From contig NW_003213425.1 in NCBI RefSeq assembly GCF_000006405.1, forward strand, positions 1,173 through 36,423: DNA of 35,251 nucleotides, read 5' to 3'. Below are positions 19,583-28,069 of the stretch, piece by piece. This stretch comes from Perkinsus marinus ATCC 50983. Lineage: Eukaryota; Perkinsozoa; Perkinsida; Perkinsidae. The translations under genes and the position numbers were made by a program. The notes under the pieces were generated by a model. The model saw only the letters and a program-made list of their open reading frames with translations, did no database searches and was not told the DNA's origin. Within the stretch, counting starts at the first letter, position 1; the number at the start of each line of letters is the position of its first letter.

Positions 19583-20686
19583 TAGAGTGGTGAGGCAGCC
19601 TCGTTGGTGGCACATGCGGGATTGGCTCTGGTGGGTGTTGGCGAACTGCGTGACAGCTTTCAGAAGGCGCTCTGGAAGTGAGAACCCGTACAATGGAATA
19701 GAGACAAGAAAACCCCTAGGTCTCGAAATGCGCAGATTCACGGATCCCACCACGGAAGACCTGTATTGCTTCATCGCTCATTCGAAGGTTATCCCCACAT
19801 TCGTTGCGCATATTATCGCCAGAGCTTGACAACGGTATAAATCAACTACTCGATTTTCAGATACCTCAATCAAGTCGCGTGGTCATGGCCATTCTAGCAG
19901 CTCTCAAAGGCGTGCGTCTTTTTATTTTCGTCTTGGCTAAAGAGTTCTCGATTGGCTTGTTGGGAACATATATTTCCGTTCGGGCAGACTCTACTGTAAG
20001 CTGCAACTCCAACAGCGGCTGTTGAACAGCCTGCAACTGGTTATGGCGTTCGCTCTCGGCTTATTTACTTTTTGCAGGTACCTCTCGCGTTGTCTGTTCT
20101 GGTGTTGATCTTACGATTGAGAAACGAGGATAGTCGACACGCCTATCTCGATTCCTGTTGTTTTAGTCACTGTGATGAGCATGACCGTGACGACATCGAG
20201 CCCTCGGACACAGAAAATTACCTTGGCTTCACAACGGATTGCCCAAAGTGCAACGGCCGGGAAGACGATATCAAACCCATAGGTCAAGGCCCCTTGAGCG
20301 TTGACCATTCATCATACGTTACAGGTATTCAGGCTGCAAAAGCGTCGAGCTTCCATGTCATTTATGATGTTACCTGCTTGACGAGGAAATGGCTAATTTA
20401 TGAACTCCTGATGTTTTCCACAACTCATGCTATTAGGAAGAATTCCACCTCTGTTATAACGTGGAGACTGTTAGCGACGTTTCTATTGGCTTTCGTGGCA
20501 ACATTGAAAGTACTTATCAGCAACAAGCGCTTCCAAAAGATGGCTCAATCCTCAGATACGTCTGTGTCACAGACACTAGAGCTTATGGCTTTATATTGGT
20601 GTTCTCGTCTGCGACTTGTTGAAATTCTATGCGGAAATCATGCTGATAAACGTACTACAGCCTCCCGTGCCTCATTTAACTGAGTG
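19583..20686. other. Coding-like fragments of unknown origin
   Basis: Plus-strand frames at 19551-19829 (RWWHMRDWLWWVL, then ETRKPLGLEMRRFTDPTTEDLY) and 20072-20683 look coding-like in places but match nothing I can name. One stretch reads HAYLDSCCFSHC, faintly like the catalytic region of a Ty1/copia protease, and an integrase relic follows at 20868. They may be parts of the same old element or exons of the preceding gene. A 7-bp-arm palindrome with a one-base loop lies near 20008. Confidence 0.3.
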
Positions 20687-20773
20687 ACGCTGGGATCATC
20701 TCATTCGACTGTCCGACCGATAGTGTCCGTCAGCATGAAGCTGATGGATAGTCGAATGGGATAATTCCAGCGT
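20687..20773. repeat. 87-nt hairpin with nearly complementary 28-base arms
   Basis: The arms (ACGCTGGGATCATCTCATTC... and ...GAATGGGATAATTCCAGCGT) differ at four places, all transitions. In a plus-strand transcript three of the four become G-U pairs. An inner stem (TCAGC / GCTGA) closes a four-base loop. Size and shape recall a small structured RNA or an inverted-repeat element of the MITE kind; no target duplication was recognised. Confidence 0.7.
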
Positions 20774-20867
20774 AACCCGGGCGATTACTCTGTCTATGAT
20801 CCCGCTTGCCACCTAAGATATGCGCAGTTTTGTCCGCGCAAACCAAGCTGCTTGTCCGGGCAACAAT

Positions 20868-21202
20868 ATGTATGTTTTTGTGATGGTTGATGAAGGATCC
20901 AGGGCTGTATTGTCACTACTTGTACCTAACATGGCACTGACGTGACGTCAGCGCTGGTCGTCATCACTAGCTTGCTGATCTGGTTCCAAGTATATGGAGT
21001 GCCAAGCTATGTTCAACTTGATGGAGCAGGAGCCCATGTTAGTGAAGAGCTATCGATATTCGCAAGAACATGGAACTTCCATCTCTCTATTGGTATTGCT
21101 CGTAGGCCACAAACCCAAGGCCTAGTGGAAGGCGTTCATGCGTCTTCTTGTCCAGAGCTCAACGGCCCGTATAGCTTTGGGGAACGATTGCGGCTGAACT
21201 GA
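20868..21202 (+). mobile_element. Relic of an LTR-retroelement integrase
   Basis: Plus-strand sequence reads FVMVDEGSRAV, then VPSYVQLDGAGAHVSEE and ARRPQTQGLVEG, in the order and spacing of the catalytic core of retroelement integrases (D, D and E regions). It is a broken fragment with no LTRs found beside it. The family is uncertain, Ty1/copia or Ty3 type; it is old by its degree of decay. The coding-like pieces just upstream may belong to the same element. Confidence 0.55.
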
Positions 21203-21569
21203 TTCGGGAATGCCCTCCGAATTTCGGAATAGGTTTATCGAACATCCCAAGACGATGGAGAAGAGTCAATCCAATAAAGGGAACTAACAGCCTCGGGGCA
21301 TCCTGTATCTCGTAGTAGATGACAGCCATAAAGACGGTTCGCGCGACAAATTGTCGCCGACAATGAAAAGGATCTTCAGCCCTCGCTCATCTCAATGGTT
21401 TCTACCAGTGTGGGAATTTGAACTCAAATCTTTGGCGGAAGAATCAACTGTTCAAACACATCGGACATTGAGGATCTGAATTCCAGATACGCGGATGATG
21501 TGCATCACGAAGGCCTGGAAGACCTGAACCGACTGTAAAGAAAATTCTACAGAAAGTGTTTCCAACTGG
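21203..21569. other. No recognisable gene
   Basis: Spacer between the integrase relic and the 3' end of gene C. Nothing supported. Confidence 0.4.
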
Positions 21570-21903
21570 TTACAAAGTGACGCGATCAATAGTATGGGGA
21601 GAGTCGTCATGGCTGGGACTACTGTGGGGAACAGACGGAAGATGATGGTCAGCTGTTGTTGTGTTGGGTGAGTCACTCTCGGTATATTCACAAAGAGACT
21701 GCTTTCCCACAGGTCCCTCCGCAAGCTTGAAATACATTTCGACAACGACACCGCCTCCTCCGGATCCGGCCTTTGTAACAACAGAACCGGTGCACAGAAA
21801 CTCGTTGAACAAATCAGAATTGACGAGTGGCGTAGCAACTACTTCGTTCCCACAGAACTCCAGGACATCAAGGGCTACAAGGCTGCTCTTAGTCAAGACC
21901 TTC
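21570..21903 (-). pseudogene. 3' part of gene C, cut off by the LTR element
   Basis: Minus-strand frame reading QKVLTKSSLVALDVLEFCGN, then FNEFLCTGSVVTKAGSG, then GGVVVEMYFKLAEG. The last piece lines up with VREVYFSL of B, FITELCFDI of D and VIYEVVLDL of A, so this is the C-terminal third of a PCMH-like family member. It begins directly at the target-site duplication of the LTR element. Ignoring the element and one copy of the 5-bp duplication, the frame from 28645 runs straight into it (…EAST-E, then QKVLTKSS), so the host gene was intact at the time of insertion. Residues after FKLAEG have no counterpart in B and may include an unrecognised intron or 3' sequence. Confidence 0.7.
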
Positions 21904-21908
21904 TGCTC
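21904..21908. repeat. Target-site duplication TGCTC, left copy
   Basis: TGCTC directly abuts the TGTAG terminus of the left LTR and recurs at 28065-28069 directly after the CTACA terminus of the right LTR. Perfect 5-bp duplications are usual for Ty3 and BEL/Pao integrases. Confidence 0.9.
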
Positions 21909-22096
21909 TGTAGGGTTTCAGGCACTTCCCTCGGCTCATCGATCTCACTAGACTGATCTGACGCAACACCTCCATCTGGGTTATTACTGGGCGGCATAGA
22001 AGGATGGGATGATAAGAAGAAATCAATGGGGAGACTGATACGTCACCGTTAATATGCGTACGCCTGATATCGATAGTAGATAGATATTCCGCTACA
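21909..22096 (-). repeat. 3' LTR of the retroelement
   Basis: 188 bp, nearly identical to 27871-28064. The termini on the minus strand are TGTAG and CTACA, a 5-bp inverted repeat with the usual TG...CA ends. Confidence 0.9.
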
Positions 22097-22112
22097 TATA
22101 TCGCCCCCTCAC
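22097..22112 (-). promoter_or_regulatory. Candidate polypurine tract
   Basis: On the minus strand GTGAGGGGGCGATATA stands directly before the 3' LTR. Its position suits a plus-strand primer. It is G-rich but not purely purine, so confidence is moderate. Confidence 0.45.
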
Positions 22113-22140
22113 GAGAGTACAGTCCACTCATCAACCTGAG

Positions 22141-25137
22141 TCACTCTCGTGCTGCACCACAAACTGCGCAGTACCAAGACGTCTCACCGTCGTAATCAGT
22201 ACAACCAAGGTGGAACCACTGATCACAACCATCACAACACACCAAAGTACCACTGTGAACTTCCTTGCAGCTAGGACAGATGTTTTCCTCAGCCGCACCG
22301 AAGACCGTGTCAGAATCGGGGGCGACCATCTTTTTAGTGAGCTCCACACCTTCAAACTTCCGAATGCGCGAGCTATGAACCATCCACGATCGTTGGGAAG
22401 AACTACCAGACGAGCCCTTCGGAAAATTGCCGACCTCATAACATTGGGAACCAACCTTCTTCAAGATAAAGTAAGGCCCAGAGGCCTTCGGAGCCAACTT
22501 CATGCCCTGCATGGTCTTTGGATGATAGAGGACCACACGATCGCCAACGACGAGAGGCTCTTGCCCACCCCTCTTCGCCATACGAAACATAAACCCAGTA
22601 GCCAAATCCTCCCTCGCTTGGAGCCACTCCTCGGCAAATACTTGTAGCAAATCATCACGGTAACGGCTGCGGGTCCTGGCCTCGGCAACGGCCGCCGCAG
22701 AATTGCCGCGAAAGCTCCTGGGCACCGACGACTGCTGATAGAGTTGAGCTGACAATGCACCCACCGCCGGAGACTGAGGCTTCCACCCGAAAATTCGTTC
22801 GTGGGCACCACTCACGAAGTTAGCTCGCGCTTCTGCGATCGCCACCAACCACTTCCAAGACGCTTCCGGGTTATCGTACAGACACGCCCTCAGGGTCTCG
22901 GACACTTCTTTGTGTTTCCTCTCCCAGAAGCCCCCGCACTGTGGAGTATGGGGGGGAATCGTTCTCAATGAACATCCCACCATCATAGCGAAGCTGACCA
23001 GAGGCGACGCCTCAACAAAGCTCTTAGCGTTATCGCACCAGATCTCTTTAGGCCACCTTCCCACACGCCAAAAGTGCAACTCCAGCGCATCCGCGATAAC
23101 CTTAGCCCTACCGTTCTCTAGGAGATAAAACGAGCAGAAACCAGTTAAGCGATCTATCACACTCAACACCTGTTTCCCGTCGGCTTCTGCGCCCCCTAGA
23201 GGGGAATCAGATGGCAGCCCCGACCCTATCCCGGCCCTGGGATTCCCAGGGCGCCGAAGTGGCCCATACATGTCGATTCCCACACAGTCATAGGGAGCCG
23301 TCGGGATCCTGCTCGCCCCATAAGAAATCTGAGCTCGGCTTCCACAATCTCTGGTAAGAGCACAGCTCAAGCATCCTCTAAGGGCTTGGCGAGCCAGTTT
23401 CCGCATAGCAGGCGCCCAGGCCACTCCATATAGTCCTGCCAAAGTAGCCGTCAAACCAGCATGGCCGCATTCTTGATGGACCGCCAAGGATAGTTCCCCC
23501 ACTAGACCCCGGGGGACAACCAACTGCCAGCGAGGACCGTCATCAATAGGGACATTGGGTCTCACACGGTACAGCAGACCCTCACGAACCTGGAAGGAGT
23601 ACGGCAACCCAGGTATAGCCGACACCTGACTGGTATCACACTCGTCGAGAACTCGAGAACAGAAGCCGTCCTCAGCCTGTTTCGCCAAAAGGAACTTCGT
23701 GAACAGCTCAGCCTGTGGTGATGGGGCATCCGAACCGCACCATCCCAAAAAAGCTACGCGCAAAGCCTTCCAACGACGAAATGATGGAATGGAGTGGATT
23801 CCAGCCGACTGGTCCGATAACCACGAGTGCGCCTCAACAGCGTCGCAGTGAACGATACCCACCGCAGACGAACCATCTAGCACCGGTACATACTTGAGAG
23901 ACAACGAGACCCTAGATAGTGCATCAGCGACACCGTTGCGTTCTCCCGGCAGATGTGAGAACTTCACCGACACAGAGGGGGTCAAACAGTTCAGAGCATG
24001 AGTCACTTCCGCCACAACGCCACGGAGACGAAGAATGGCACGCCTCTCCACACTCTTACACGCCGGTACATTCCATGGATTGGCCTGGTGAACAGCCACA
24101 CGACTATCGCCGCGAATCTCTACCTCCCGCAAGTGCGGAAAAAGATGGACTTCTTCGTCAAGCCGTCGCAGGCAGGCCGCAATAACGAAGAGTTCTCGTC
24201 TATTGCAGTGCCACGATCCCACAGCCATGGAGCGACTCTGGACCCTGGCCTCCGCCCGCACGATCTTACCTTCTCGGTCTCGCCAGACGAAACCATAACC
24301 ACCGGCCGATGCGTCCACATCTGCCACGATGCACGATAAATCGGTGAAGAGTCGCAAGTCACCGTCTTCCACTTCAGCCGATCTCTTCCAATACTTTTGG
24401 GCTAAACCGAGATGAACCAGTGCTGGACCGACCCAGACTCTGTCGGAGTCCACGGAGTCCCACGTGGGTGACCCGCTCGCCAGAACTCGTGCACAGTCCG
24501 CATGGGCTCGTGCCATCCCCTCATTGACGCCGTTGGAGATCTCGACGTATCTTCCTGCCATCTGGAACACTCGACGCTTGGTGAGCTCTTCCGCCTTGCT
24601 GAGCAGTTTGTCTTCGCTCGCATTTGGCCTTACTAAGCTCAGGATTCCGCGCTCCGCATCCCAGACCCAGCCACTTCCCAACCATCTGGTGGGCTCATCA
24701 GCACCCCACTGTGTACGCTTGGCTTCTGGACAGATGAATCCGACCGTTTGCCAAGTTTTCAACATCAGTGATTCGATCGCCTGCACGGCCTCCGCTTTTC
24801 CCCAGACTAAGAAATCATCCATCACTACGGTGATGGACACTTCCTTCGAATACCCCAGCAAATTCCGGGCCGCCTCGACAACTTTGAGCACAACTCTCTG
24901 AGATCCACGGAGGACGACCGGGCCACAAGCCAAACCGAAAGCCAATCTCCGGCATCGAAAGCGTCGACGACCCACAATCAGACGTAAAGGTATCACACGC
25001 CCCTCTTTCGTTCTAGGCTCTACCCCGATGCAGTAGAACGCACGGGATAAGTCATACTGCCGAACTACATCCGTTTTCTTAAGAGAGCTTCGCAGGGACC
25101 GAGCCGCCTCCGCCGTCGTGTGCTGCTGATTGCTCAC
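22141..25137 (-). CDS. Retroelement Pol: RT, RNase H, integrase and a C-terminal PHD finger
   Basis: 998 codons, open throughout. RT: YDLSRAFYCIGVEP, FGLACGPVVL and the catalytic VVMDDF near residue 105. RNase H near 270-420: VDASAGGYG, CNRRELFVI, RGDSRVAVHQ and GERNGVADALSR supply the acidic residues. Integrase: H-x-x-x-x-H...C-x-x-C zinc region near 550-585 (HQECGHAG ... CLSC), then VGIDMYGP, WCDNAKSF and GGFWERKHKE near 620-740 as the D, D, E core. An SH3-like tail (VVLYHPKT, GPYFILKKV, VHSSRIRKF) follows near 885-940. The last 45 residues are a Cys4-His-Cys3 PHD finger: CPSC, CCDGCDQWFHLGC, WYCAVC. Host PHD fingers read histone-H3 tails, so this module may steer integration. Confidence 0.9.
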   Translation of the reverse strand: MSNQQHTTAEAARSLRSSLKKTDVVRQYDLSRAFYCIGVEPRTKEGRVIPLRLIVGRRRFRCRRLAFGLACGPVVLRGSQRVVLKVVEAARNLLGYSKEVSITVVMDDFLVWGKAEAVQAIESLMLKTWQTVGFICPEAKRTQWGADEPTRWLGSGWVWDAERGILSLVRPNASEDKLLSKAEELTKRRVFQMAGRYVEISNGVNEGMARAHADCARVLASGSPTWDSVDSDRVWVGPALVHLGLAQKYWKRSAEVEDGDLRLFTDLSCIVADVDASAGGYGFVWRDREGKIVRAEARVQSRSMAVGSWHCNRRELFVIAACLRRLDEEVHLFPHLREVEIRGDSRVAVHQANPWNVPACKSVERRAILRLRGVVAEVTHALNCLTPSVSVKFSHLPGERNGVADALSRVSLSLKYVPVLDGSSAVGIVHCDAVEAHSWLSDQSAGIHSIPSFRRWKALRVAFLGWCGSDAPSPQAELFTKFLLAKQAEDGFCSRVLDECDTSQVSAIPGLPYSFQVREGLLYRVRPNVPIDDGPRWQLVVPRGLVGELSLAVHQECGHAGLTATLAGLYGVAWAPAMRKLARQALRGCLSCALTRDCGSRAQISYGASRIPTAPYDCVGIDMYGPLRRPGNPRAGIGSGLPSDSPLGGAEADGKQVLSVIDRLTGFCSFYLLENGRAKVIADALELHFWRVGRWPKEIWCDNAKSFVEASPLVSFAMMVGCSLRTIPPHTPQCGGFWERKHKEVSETLRACLYDNPEASWKWLVAIAEARANFVSGAHERIFGWKPQSPAVGALSAQLYQQSSVPRSFRGNSAAAVAEARTRSRYRDDLLQVFAEEWLQAREDLATGFMFRMAKRGGQEPLVVGDRVVLYHPKTMQGMKLAPKASGPYFILKKVGSQCYEVGNFPKGSSGSSSQRSWMVHSSRIRKFEGVELTKKMVAPDSDTVFGAAEENICPSCKEVHSGTLVCCDGCDQWFHLGCTDYDGETSWYCAVCGAARE

Positions 25138-25172
25138 ACAGGGACTGGCCGCATTGATAAGACGAAGGTCCG

Positions 25173-27959
25173 CTACGGGACGAGTTTTAGTTGTCTTACA
25201 GACTGCTCGCTCAGCCCCCGTCCGTCTCTAACGCTCCTCCGCCGCCTGCTCACTGGGAAAATCGTACCATAAGGACACTGCCATCCCTCTTCCCCCTCCT
25301 CCCGGGCGTCTTCCGAGGGTTCCCGAGACCACCAACCGTGAGTCTCATATTCCTGGCAATGACCGTGGAACTCTTCCTTTTCCACATCCGATAGGCGCTC
25401 AATCATCTTCTCGCTCGACCAGGGCCTAGCACCTTCTCCTCGATCGAGCAGTGTCCAGTGGGCCACAAATTGGTAGCTCTGTCCCTCGGTGAACTTGCCG
25501 TCCACACTATCCCGAGAGAGTCCAAGAGTGTATCCCTCAGCCAGAGGAATAGGTTCCTCCGAGACTATCGAAGAGAGAAGAACATCAATAACTTCCTGCT
25601 CTGAAAGTTGTTGTCTGTCCCTCTCGCCTTTAATCTTCTTCTGCGTGGCCTCGAGAACAGCATCGATTTGAATATCCAAAGGGTCCCGAATACCACCCGG
25701 AAGCCGCAACGTCTCCTGGCCAATACACCCCAGGGTGTCCTCGGCCGAATCCGGGACGAACAGTTCACCATTCGTCTTGTAGCATTCCACCGTAGCACAG
25801 AGGCATTTCTCCTCCTCCTCCTTTAAGGGAAGAATAGTTGACTCCCTCACCGACTTGGCTTGATGCTCGGCGAACGCCGTGCGCAACCTAGCTCTCTCCT
25901 CCGGAGGGTCTTGCGGGAACTGCATCGAGATTCCTAACAGCCTGAGTGCTCGCCGCCCTAGAATCATTCCGCCCTCTCTTCCCAGCTGTGATACGACGAG
26001 ACAGGGTATGAAGCACTCGCTATCATTTAATGATGCTCGAATGATAACCTCCCCGCAGGCCTTCTCTTCTTCTCCATTAGCATAGCGAATAAGAATTGGC
26101 GGGTTCCCGATGGCAACCGCAAGATCTTCCTTCATCAACTTGTCGACGACAGCAGCAGAAGCCAGCGAACAGGATGATCCACTATCCAGAAGGGCACTGC
26201 AGCGGTAAGTACCACACTGGAGAGAAACTTGGGGAATGTCATCGCCGTTCCCCAATGCGTAAGACTTGATGCTGGAAGCTGCCGCCAGGCAGTCTGCTGC
26301 GAAAGCTGCAGTCGTAATCTTCACTGTCTGCCCCGATCCCGAACCTCCTTTCGAGCAATCTTCCGACTCCGCTGGCGGTCCCCCTCCATTATTTTTATCG
26401 GTCGACCCTTCCGCTGCCATGGCCTCTCTGGGCTTATCGAGTTTTCCACGCTGCCGATTGGGGCAATCGCGCTTCATATGCCCGACTTGATCGCAAACGT
26501 AGCACCGACCCCTGAAGCCACCCGTCCAATGTTTCTTGGGCTTCTGCTCCGCGACAGTCGTATCCCGTTTTTCGATCGACCCTTTACCCGGAGGAGTTGG
26601 ACTTGATTCTACCACCTCAGCACATTCCGCTAAACGGATCCCCGATCTGGAAATTGACGGCGCCATACGCTCCATCGCTACGAGCCATCCTTCCCATGAC
26701 TGATCTTCTTTCCCCACTCGCACAAGATAGCTCAACTTTTTTGAGAGGTCATCTCTCATCCCCACCCTGGCGACGGAGAACCAATGAGCTGCTTCCCGGT
26801 GGACTCCCACCAACTCACACTTCAACTTGTGATCATTGACCCGATAGAGGTAAGCCATTGTTCCTTCCTCCTTCCGCTGAATTAACTGCTGGGCTTCCAG
26901 GAGAAGAGCTTCCCGCTCCTTATCAACCCCGGTTAAACGGCCGAGCGAAGCCCATACCGCTTGCACTGCCCCAGAATACGACGCCCGACTGAGAGGATCC
27001 GTCAGCAACCTTCTACCCTGAACTTTTGAGATGTTCAACCACAGAGAGGTGTCAATGAACTTGGCTAGCCAGAAAAAAGCGTGGACATCCGTCCATGCTC
27101 TCTGATCCGCCATCGTCTCAAAATAGACCCTGAATTCGGTCAAGGTTTGCGACGCTCCGTCACAGATTTTGAAGATGCCTCCAGGTGGCGGCTTCGTCGC
27201 CTCCGCAGCTTTTCTAATCTTCTCAATCGCTTCCTCCGTTAGCGGTCGCTCACGTCTTGCCGATTCGATCCTCTCTGTATCACCCCCCTCTCCGAGAGCC
27301 GCTTGCAGCCTGATCGCACCACCGACGGTCCCCGACTCTCCACACTCGCCTCGCAGATTCTCGGATTTTTCCCTTCCTTGCGGCACCTTGGCTTTGCTCT
27401 CCCTCTCTGCAGCCTCTGCCGCCTCCCGCAATCTGCAGTGCTCGACCCGCGCCGCTCCATATCTATCTACGAAGCTCTCCGGAAGACTGATCGCGTAGGG
27501 TGACAGACTCTCTGTCTCCAACCTATCCTGAAGCGTCCTCTTCACTGCTCTAAGGTCGCGTCTGGCTCCTTCGGTCGCCTCCTCCTCCGAAAGGTCTTTC
27601 AATCTCAGGCATGCCTCTACATATTGCTCGAGCGCCAGCACGAGATCCCCGGCCTGTATCGCAACCGCATCTACCCCAATCGGCTCTATTTCCAACTCCG
27701 CGGACACTCGACCAATGAGAACCCTGCCGACCCATCCCCAATCATCCGTCTCGAAATCTTCGGGCAACCCATTCTGGATCATGGTTATCAGATCCCTGAG
27801 CCTCGATGAACGCAAGCTCGTCTCTTGAGCGACCCTGCAAAGTTCGTGTGCCACCGAGATCGCCAGGTTTTGTAGGGTTTCAGGCACTTCCCTCGGCTCA
27901 TCGATCTCACTAGACTGATCTGACGCAACACCTCCATCTGGGTTATTACTGGGCGGCAT
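25173..27959 (-). CDS. Retroelement Gag-protease polyprotein
   Basis: 928 codons, open throughout, beginning MPPSNNPDGGV. The first codons lie inside the 5' LTR. A long charged helical region (residues about 100-270) and a capsid-like segment around 280-450 (FRVYFETMADQRAWTDVHAFFWLAKF) precede one CCHC zinc knuckle, CYVCDQVGHMKRDC, near 485-500, which would bind the RNA genome. An aspartic-protease active site, ALLDSGSSCSLAS, lies near 585-600, and GGMILGRRALRLLG fits the protease's second conserved stretch. The remainder, to about 928, links to the reverse transcriptase region. A single knuckle followed by in-frame protease is common in Ty3 and BEL/Pao elements. Confidence 0.88.
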   Translation of the reverse strand: MPPSNNPDGGVASDQSSEIDEPREVPETLQNLAISVAHELCRVAQETSLRSSRLRDLITMIQNGLPEDFETDDWGWVGRVLIGRVSAELEIEPIGVDAVAIQAGDLVLALEQYVEACLRLKDLSEEEATEGARRDLRAVKRTLQDRLETESLSPYAISLPESFVDRYGAARVEHCRLREAAEAAERESKAKVPQGREKSENLRGECGESGTVGGAIRLQAALGEGGDTERIESARRERPLTEEAIEKIRKAAEATKPPPGGIFKICDGASQTLTEFRVYFETMADQRAWTDVHAFFWLAKFIDTSLWLNISKVQGRRLLTDPLSRASYSGAVQAVWASLGRLTGVDKEREALLLEAQQLIQRKEEGTMAYLYRVNDHKLKCELVGVHREAAHWFSVARVGMRDDLSKKLSYLVRVGKEDQSWEGWLVAMERMAPSISRSGIRLAECAEVVESSPTPPGKGSIEKRDTTVAEQKPKKHWTGGFRGRCYVCDQVGHMKRDCPNRQRGKLDKPREAMAAEGSTDKNNGGGPPAESEDCSKGGSGSGQTVKITTAAFAADCLAAASSIKSYALGNGDDIPQVSLQCGTYRCSALLDSGSSCSLASAAVVDKLMKEDLAVAIGNPPILIRYANGEEEKACGEVIIRASLNDSECFIPCLVVSQLGREGGMILGRRALRLLGISMQFPQDPPEERARLRTAFAEHQAKSVRESTILPLKEEEEKCLCATVECYKTNGELFVPDSAEDTLGCIGQETLRLPGGIRDPLDIQIDAVLEATQKKIKGERDRQQLSEQEVIDVLLSSIVSEEPIPLAEGYTLGLSRDSVDGKFTEGQSYQFVAHWTLLDRGEGARPWSSEKMIERLSDVEKEEFHGHCQEYETHGWWSREPSEDAREEGEEGWQCPYGTIFPVSRRRRSVRDGRGLSEQSVRQLKLVP
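27850..27865 (-). promoter_or_regulatory. Candidate primer-binding site
   Basis: On the minus strand, five bases after the CTACA end of the 5' LTR, comes TGGCGATCTCGGTGGC. The TGG start suits pairing with the CCA end of a tRNA. The matching tRNA cannot be named without a tRNA set from the genome. The site lies within the gag frame. Confidence 0.4.
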
Positions 27960-28064
27960 AGAAGGATGGGATGATAAGAAGAAATCAATGGGGAGACTGA
28001 TACGTCACCGTTAATAATGCGTACGCCCTGATAATCGATAGTAAGATAAGAATATTCCGCTACA
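27871..28064 (-). repeat. 5' LTR of the retroelement
   Basis: 194 bp on the minus strand from TGTAGCGG to CCCTACA. It contains the gag ATG (27959), so about 95 bp of the LTR is coding. The sequence TTCTTATC and a GATGGGATGATAAG-type stretch are the only promoter-like features and are not diagnostic. Confidence 0.92.
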
Positions 28065-28069
28065 TGCTC
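28065..28069. repeat. Target-site duplication TGCTC, right copy
   Basis: Exact match to 21904-21908 at the other end of the element. Confidence 0.9.

Larger units (their letters stand above)
21909..28064 (-). mobile_element. Young LTR retroelement of Ty3 or BEL/Pao type, inserted in gene C
   Basis: A 6.16-kb element on the minus strand. LTRs of 188 and 194 bp bounded by TGTAG...CTACA, a 5-bp target duplication, a candidate primer-binding site, a G-rich tract before the 3' LTR, a gag-protease frame of 928 codons and a polymerase-integrase frame of 998 codons. Order protease, RT, RNase H, integrase excludes Ty1/copia. The GGFWER motif in the integrase core leans towards BEL/Pao, while the integrase tail (GDRVVLYHP...GPYFILKKV) also resembles Ty3. 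It looks whole or almost whole. The LTRs are nearly identical, differing mainly by a few single-base length differences in one short zone, so it is young. Gag-pro and pol lie in different frames, as in many elements of these families that use frameshifting or read-through; I leave open whether that applies here. Confidence 0.9.

Noticed and set aside
21889-22134. Small minus-strand protein resembling the end of gene C
   Set aside because: The shared residues are LTR sequence read in frame in both places, not a gene family member.
22210-27809. Many frames on the plus strand across the retroelement, up to 145 codons
   Set aside because: They are the antisense of the long gag-pro and pol frames and carry no domains of their own.
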